This document shows, one piece after another, positions 58,601 to 64,000 of a stretch of 64,000 nt of DNA (positions are counted from its first letter, which is position 1; every line of letters begins with the position of its first letter). The notes under the pieces are model-generated. The model ran no database searches, was not told the DNA's origin, and was given only the letters and a program-made list of their open reading frames with translations. Origin of the DNA: Salvia splendens (taxonomy: Eukaryota > Streptophyta > Magnoliopsida > Lamiales > Lamiaceae); the NCBI RefSeq assembly GCF_004379255.2, contig NC_056045.1, forward strand, positions 7,846,560 through 7,910,559. Direction: 5' to 3'. The position numbers and the translations under genes are program-made.

Positions 58601-60174
58601 GACAACCTATCCTGCCTCCATGATGCAATAGAGGAATGCCCCCGAAGAAATACTCCCCAGATTGGAAGGGAAGAAAGCTCGCTACCCTATTGCCTACTGC
58701 ATGATTGTCCAGATGACTGAAATGACACAAGCATTTGAAGCTTCCCTTTATGAGGATGAAATACCAAACACGGTCGAAGAAGCGATGAAGCACAAGCATT
58801 GGAGGGAAGCCATGAAGAAGGAGATGGGTGCACTTCTTAAAAATAATACATGGGAGAAATGTGTACTACCAGAGGGAAAATGATCAGTTGGATGCAGATG
58901 GATCTTCACTATAAAAAGGCGGGCAGATGGATCAATTGAGAGATATAAGGAAATACTGGTAGCAAAAGGTTATACTCAGACATATGGGGTGGATTACATT
59001 GAGACCTTTTCACTAGTAGCCAAGATGAGCACAATGAGGATCCTATTATCTGTTGCAGCGAATCAGAATTGGCCTTTACATCAGCTTGACGTCACTAATG
59101 CCTTCCTACATAGAGAACTGAAGAAAAATGAAGAGGTATATATGGAGGTTCCCCCGGGCTATTCACGTGAATTTGGACCAGGAGAAGTATGTCGTCTAAA
59201 GAAGACACTATACGGTCTAAAACAGTCATCCAGGGTGTGGTTTAGAAGGTTAAGTCAGGCGATGCAGACATATGGATACCGATAAAGCAACTTTGATCAT
59301 ACTCTCTTCCTCAAAGAGAAAGGTGATAGCATAACATGTCTTCTGATATATGTGGATGATATGATAATTATAGGAAATGACACGGTTGAAATTGAGAAGT
59401 TGCGAGAAAATCTTTTCCAATAATTTGAGATGAAAGATCTAGGAGATTTGAAGTACTTTCTGGGAAAAGAAGTCATGCGATCAGAAAAGGGGATATTCTT
59501 GAGACAGAAGAAGTACGTCCTCGACTTGCTAACAGAGACAGGACTACTAGAATGCAAGCCAGTAGAGACACTAATGGTACAAAACCATGGTTTGAAAATA
59601 GAAGAAGGAGCCAAACCAGCAGACAAAGAACGATATCAACGCTTGGTTGGAAAACTGATCTACCTAGTCCATACAAGGCCAGATATCGCATATGCAGTTG
59701 GAGTGGTAAGCCAGTTTATGCACAATCCGCAGGAAAAGCACATGAATGCTGCGATGAGGATAGTAAGATATCTCAAAGGGACAGATGGCTACAGAGTTTT
59801 ACTGAAAGGTGAAGGGCATTTAGAAGTGTCTGGATACACCGACGCTGACTGGGCAAGCAATCCTATCGATCGAAAGTCAACAGCTGGGTACTTCATGTTC
59901 ATAGGGGACAATCTTGTTACTTGGAGGAGTAAAAAGCAGATGTGGTTGCACTTTCCAGTGTTGAAGCTGAATTCCGGGGGGCAAATAGTGGAATAACTGA
60001 AATTCTATGGATACGGAGACTTCTTACAGAAATTGGTTTTCCACCTACACAGAAGAGTCAACTATTTTGTGACAACAAGGCAGCAATCAGCATAGCCGAA
60101 AATCCAGTCCAGCACGACCGGAAGAAGCATGTGGAGATTGATCGACACTTCATCAAAGAAAAGATTGAGAAATG
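55671..60174 (+). pseudogene. Copia gag-pol polyprotein, decayed
   Basis: Domains in order: gag (55671-56450, with a frameshift near 55905), zinc knuckle CSHCGGRKHTKDQC (~56460-56500), protease around WIFDCGATGTM (~57042), GAG-pre-integrase with RRLGHP (~57450), and integrase (57512-58067). The integrase keeps SDVWG and the Glu of NGVAERKNR but has Asn in LRSNNGG where the catalytic Asp belongs. Then come RT (58690-59425, [10 protein letters not shown] and YVDDMII) and RNase H (to 60174, with TDADWAS and a frameshift near 59940). In-frame stops at about 57107, 57439, 58068, 58880, 59284 and 59422 break the frame. The element is dead. Confidence 0.9.
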
Positions 60175-60263
60175 AATTATTGAGTTGCCCTTTCTCAAAG
60201 GTGTTTGAAGAAGTATTAAGCAAGCTAAGCATCAGAAATGTCGTCACTTAGCTTGAGGAGGAG

Positions 60264-60500
60264 TGTTAGAATATGAAAAGAAATAACGTAAGTAACGCAA
60301 GAATCATGTTATTAGGGAGTGATTGATCCTGTAATTAGTGTGTGATTGATACCACCAAAAATAGGAGATAGTATTACCATTTGTAAATTTGGGTAAACCT
60401 CTATATTAAGAGGATTACTCCAAACGATAATACACAACAAAGAAATACAATTCTCCTACAATGTCTTCTTCCTGTTCTCTCTTGAATATCAAATTCAATA
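60264..60500 (+). repeat. 3' LTR of the 55-60 kb copia
   Basis: 237 bp copy of 55248-55485, preceded by the polypurine run GAGGAGGAG. It ends about 340 bp before the TATA-like motif of the receptor gene. Confidence 0.88.
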
Positions 60501-61715
60501 AGCAACAGTAAAAATCCCATCAGAATCAGAACCCGATAACAACACTTTCTACTTTTAGTGTGTCTAACCTCACGAGTTTCATTTTCTGAATCCGTGACTA
60601 TGTAAAGTGGGAGTAAAAGCTTGAGAGGCCATTCGGCTAGGTTCACTAAATAGTAAGCAGCCAAAATTTGATTATTTAAAAAGAAACATTAATTTAATCT
60701 TTGGATAAGAAGTGGTATTGATAGTATTTATGTGCTACGGTGCAATAGGAGATGGCGTGGGGGTGAAAATATATGTAATGTAAGTAGAAAGTGAGTAATT
60801 ATATTAATTTTCTAATAAATTGTGGGACATATATAGAAGTATAAAATTGGCGCAAAACTCGACTGGATACAGCCCCCTTTCTAAATAAAGAAAGTCATCT
60901 TCATCTCTCTCTCTCTTCCCATCTCCTCCCTCCTCCAACTCCGGACTTCGTCGTCGCAACGCCACAGCGCCTCCGCTGGTTCTTCTGCAACATCTGAACT
61001 CCAACTTGCAAAAACGCATATTTATGTGAGCTCTAATTTCTGATCTATCTCTTCAAACTCAATTCAATTCTCACTACACGCATCAATTTCAAATCATTTT
61101 GCTTCTCATTTCCTGATTCAGTTCACGCTACAACCTCAAACTTGTAGTATCTTCTATTGCTTCTGCTTTCCGAATCCGATTGACATTACAAGCTCAGCTT
61201 TGAATTATAGTATTGTTTATGATTTACGATTTCAATTCACAGTGCAGGCTCAAATCTAAATATAGCGTCTTTTATTCTGTATTGTTGTGCCAAATATAAA
61301 AGACATTCATGTTGAGGGTTTAGATATTCTTCCGTATGTGCTATATTGATATGGATTAGATTATTGAAAAATGTTGCTGTAGCTTTTCAACAGTTAGGCA
61401 AAATGTTTTGATGATTTACTGAAATAGAGTTAATACTAGTATAAAATAAGTGTATTTTAAATTCTATCACTTTTAAATAGATCACCAAATAAAACTTGAA
61501 CTTTTCTATAAATCTGTGTTTAGTATTTGTGTGTAGTTATTAGTCCAAATGTTTATAATATTTCTTCGGTATATGCTTTTATGTTCTAGGAACAGTCTTT
61601 TCCTAGTATAACGCTGATTGGAGACTTTATCTTGCTTATATCCATTCTGTGCTTTCTTTTTGTTGCTTCAGTTGCATTGAGAGAGGTCTAATAAGGTATC
61701 AGTAGCTCTTGCAAA
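60501..61715 (+). other. Promoter and 5' leader of the ethylene receptor gene
   Basis: A TATAAAATT near 60840 is followed by a CT-rich leader (about 60895-60945). A donor-like ATGTGAGCTC near 61025 and an acceptor-like TTGCTTCAG ending near 61671 suggest an intron in the 5' UTR, as known in Arabidopsis ETR1. The copia LTR ends only ~340 bp upstream of the TATA motif, so most of the distal promoter is transposon or short spacer. Confidence 0.55.
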
Positions 61716-63913
61716 ATGGAGTATTGTAACTGCTTTGAGTCACCATGGCCAGCTGATGAATTGCTGATGAAGTATCAGTATATATCAGATTTCTTCATCG
61801 CATTGGCGTATTTCTCAATCCCTTTGGAGATAATATATTTTGTCAAGAAATCTGCTGTATTTCCTTATAGATGGGTTCTCGTGCAGTTTGGTGCTTTTAT
61901 TGTTCTTTGTGGAGCAACACACCTGATAAATTTGTGGACATTTACTATGCATACGAGGACTGTGGCAGTTGTGATGACTACAGCCAAAGTTTTGACAGCT
62001 GTTGTGTCTTGTGCAACAGCACTTATGCTAGTACATATCATCCCTGATCTATTAAGTGTCAAAACAAGGGAACTATTTTTGAAAAATAAGGCTGCAGAAC
62101 TAGACAGAGAAATGGGCTTGATCCGTACACAGGAAGAAACTGGTAGGCATGTAAGGATGCTAACTCATGAAATCAGAAGCACTCTTGATAGGCATACCAT
62201 ACTGAAGACTACTCTTGTTGAGCTTGGAAGAACATTGGGTTTGGAAGAGTGTGCATTATGGATGCCGACACGGACTGGACTAGAGCTCAATCTTTCCTAC
62301 ACTCTCCGCCACCAAAACCCGGTTGGTTTGTCCGTGCCCATACAACTACCTGTAATCAATCAAGTATTCAATACTAGCCGTGCTGTAAAAATCTCTCCAA
62401 GCTCCCCTGTTGCCCGGCTTCGACCTGCTGGACAATACATGCCAGGAGAGGTGGTAGCTGTGCGCGTCCCTCTCTTGCATCTGTCCAATTTTCAGATCCA
62501 TGATTGGCCTGAATTGTCAACTAAAAGATATGCTTTGATGGTTTTAATGCTCCCTTCAAACAGTGCTAGGCTGTGGCATGTGCATGAGTTGGAGCTTGTT
62601 GAGGTGGTAGCAGATCAGGTTCGATTTTGCCTAGTCTCTTCCTTTTTACGTGTTGATTGCTGACCTTGTAACTGTATCTGTTAAAAGTGTATATTGCGCA
62701 TATGCCTTTTAATTAGGAATTCTGCAAAGCTAATCTTAGAGAATGCAGGTGGAGACTTGCTATTTAATGTTTTTATTAAGAGGGTTTAAAAACTCTTCTA
62801 GTAGCTGGTCATTTGGATTTTTTTATGTAGTTCTCCTTTTCTTGTTAAGGATGATAATGGTTATAATCTCTCTAGTGTCCTAAAAAGGTTAACTTGCGGG
62901 TCCAGTTATATTTATAGTGTCTAGAGCTCATATATAATCTTAGTTAAAGTCACCAGAACAGTGATGAAGGATGTTCTTAGAATAAATCAGAGTCATGCTG
63001 ACATGGTTAAGCAGATAGCAAAGGTGTGATGGTATACTAGTCTGCTTGGGGCCCAAATTCTTTCATCACTTCTTGACTTGGGTTTTAAACTTGTTAGTGT
63101 CTATCAATTCAGAAGTTCGTCTTGAGATAATTTATGATTGATTTCACTATGTTTTGACTTCTCCATGTATCAGGTTGCTGTTGCTCTCTCCCATGCTGCA
63201 ATTTTAGAAGAATCAATGAGGGCGAGGGATCTTCTTATGGAACAGAATGTTGCTCTAGATCTGGCAAGAAGAGAAGCAGAGACGGCTGTGCGTGCTCGTA
63301 ATGATTTCTTGGCCGTCATGAATCATGAGATGAGAACTCCTATTCATGCAACAATTGCTTTGTCTTCCTTACTACAAGAAACTGAGCTGTCGCCTGAGCA
63401 ACGTCTAATGGTTGAAACAATCCTGAAGAGTAGTAACCTGTTGGCTACCCTCATTAATGATGTATTGGATCTTTCGAGGCTTGAAGATGGTAGCCTTCAA
63501 CTTGAGATAGAAACTTTCAATCTTCATTCACTTTTCAGGGAGGTTGGAGCACTCATCTTTTTGTTTTTATTTCCAGATGGGGAAGAAATTGTAATTTTTT
63601 TTCATGCGTATTCTAGGCTTACTGAGGTATCTAATTCTTGTTGTAGGTACTTTATTTGATAAAACCTATTGCAGCTGTGAAGAAGTTATATGTTATGTTG
63701 AATTTGTCCCCTGATTTGATTGAACATGCTGTTGGTGATGAAAAAAGACTGATGCAAGTTCTACTGAATGTTGTTGGGAATGCTATTAAGTTCACAAAAG
63801 AGGGAGGCATCTCGGTATCAGCTTTTGTTGCGAAGCCCGACTCTCTAAGAGATCCTCGAGCCCCTGATTTTTTGCCTACACATAGTGATAATCACTTCTA
63901 TTTGCGTGTAGAG
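61716..63913 (+). CDS. ETR1: ETR1-type ethylene receptor (subfamily I), 5' part, cut by window end
   Basis: ER-membrane ethylene receptor that represses ethylene responses through CTR1 until it binds the hormone. Coding exons in view: 61716-62618, 63174-63542, 63647-63913, giving 513 residues; a donor follows at 63914 and the rest (about 220 residues expected) lies outside. The N-terminus MEYCNC supplies Cys4 and Cys6 for the disulfide-linked dimer. Three membrane helices follow, with Cys65 and His69 in LCGATH that hold the copper ion for ethylene binding. Next is a GAF domain (~158-307), then a histidine-kinase part with H-box NHEMRTP (His352) and N-box [31 protein letters not shown] and [14 protein letters not shown] fit ETR1 better than ERS1. 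Whether a receiver domain follows, the feature separating ETR1 from ERS1, cannot be seen. The residue after the H-box region reads HATIAL where relatives have HAIIAL. Confidence 0.93.
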
Positions 63914-64000
63914 GTTTGTTTCCAATTGCCAATGGAAGTAAATTCTCAAGAAATTAGCTTTGTTGATTCTTATGAGTTTCTAGTAACTTCTTGCCCTATT

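Larger units (their letters stand above)
55248..60500 (+). mobile_element. Ty1/copia LTR retrotransposon, 5.25 kb, short LTRs
   Basis: Direct repeats 55248-55485 and 60264-60500 begin TGTTA and end ATTCAATA. They differ at about a dozen places in 238 bp (near 5%, by eye). TGGTA follows the left LTR as a degenerate primer binding site, and the purine run GAGGAGGAG precedes the right LTR. AAGC occurs on both outer sides and may be part of the target copy; the exact border is uncertain by a base or two. Gene order gag-protease-integrase-RT-RNase H marks Ty1/copia. Confidence 0.9.

Noticed and set aside
55248..60500. Endogenous pararetrovirus origin for the reverse transcriptase
   Set aside because: Integrase lies before RT, LTRs flank the element and there is no movement or coat protein domain. 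This is Ty1/copia.
62619..62663. Continuation of the receptor ORF past 62618 ([14 protein letters not shown])
   Set aside because: This reads through a splice donor. The joined exon at 63174 restores [18 protein letters not shown], as in all ETR1 proteins.
1..64000. CRISPR array, bacterial operon or biosynthetic gene cluster
   Set aside because: No regularly spaced repeats with unique spacers exist. Host genes are intron-bearing plant genes from unrelated pathways.

Overview
This is nuclear DNA of a flowering plant, almost certainly a eudicot. Genes are intron-rich with GT-AG splicing, intergenic DNA is AT-rich, and the families are plant-specific: class XI myosin, SUPERMAN-type EAR zinc fingers, an 11S seed globulin and an ethylene receptor. 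An asterid is suggested by how closely the ethylene receptor resembles Solanaceae ETR1, but the species cannot be fixed from the window.

Layout. 0.7-10.7 kb (+): complete 38-exon myosin XI gene. 11.6-14.1 kb: MITEs and a Mutator-like element. 15.3 kb (+): intronless SUPERMAN-like zinc-finger gene. 16-25 kb: no convincing genes; Stowaway-type MITEs, foldback elements and a non-autonomous PIF/Harbinger element. 26.1 kb (+): second single-C2H2 EAR repressor. 28.45 kb (+): tRNA-Gly(GCC). 28.9-31.0 kb: Harbinger A with an internally deleted transposase and a nested SINE. 31.4-34.7 kb (-): complete seven-coding-exon USE1-like SNARE gene. 35.6-37.4 kb: Harbinger B, in the 5' flank of that gene. 37.8-48.7 kb: a nest in which a Stowaway MITE was split by Harbinger C and Harbinger C by an 8.6 kb copia retrotransposon. 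49.5-51.0 kb (-): complete 11S globulin gene. 52.75-54.7 kb: Harbinger E with a transposase reading frame broken only by three stop codons. 55.2-60.5 kb (+): decayed short-LTR copia element. 61.7-64.0 kb (+): first three coding exons of an ETR1-type ethylene receptor, running off the window.

The host genes are unrelated single genes (transport, secretion, flower/shoot patterning, seed storage, hormone perception) and form no pathway. Most of the remaining DNA is transposon-derived. I found no CRISPR array, operon or clearly new molecular system. The most unusual object is Harbinger C: apart from its copia insertion it is a head-to-head inverted repeat with two divergent promoter-like regions around a GC-rich palindromic core. 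Premature stops in the dead transposons are almost all explainable as C-to-T or G-to-A changes, which fits decay under cytosine methylation.

Exon borders were read by eye from splice signals, frame continuity and family similarity. No alignment or database search was run.
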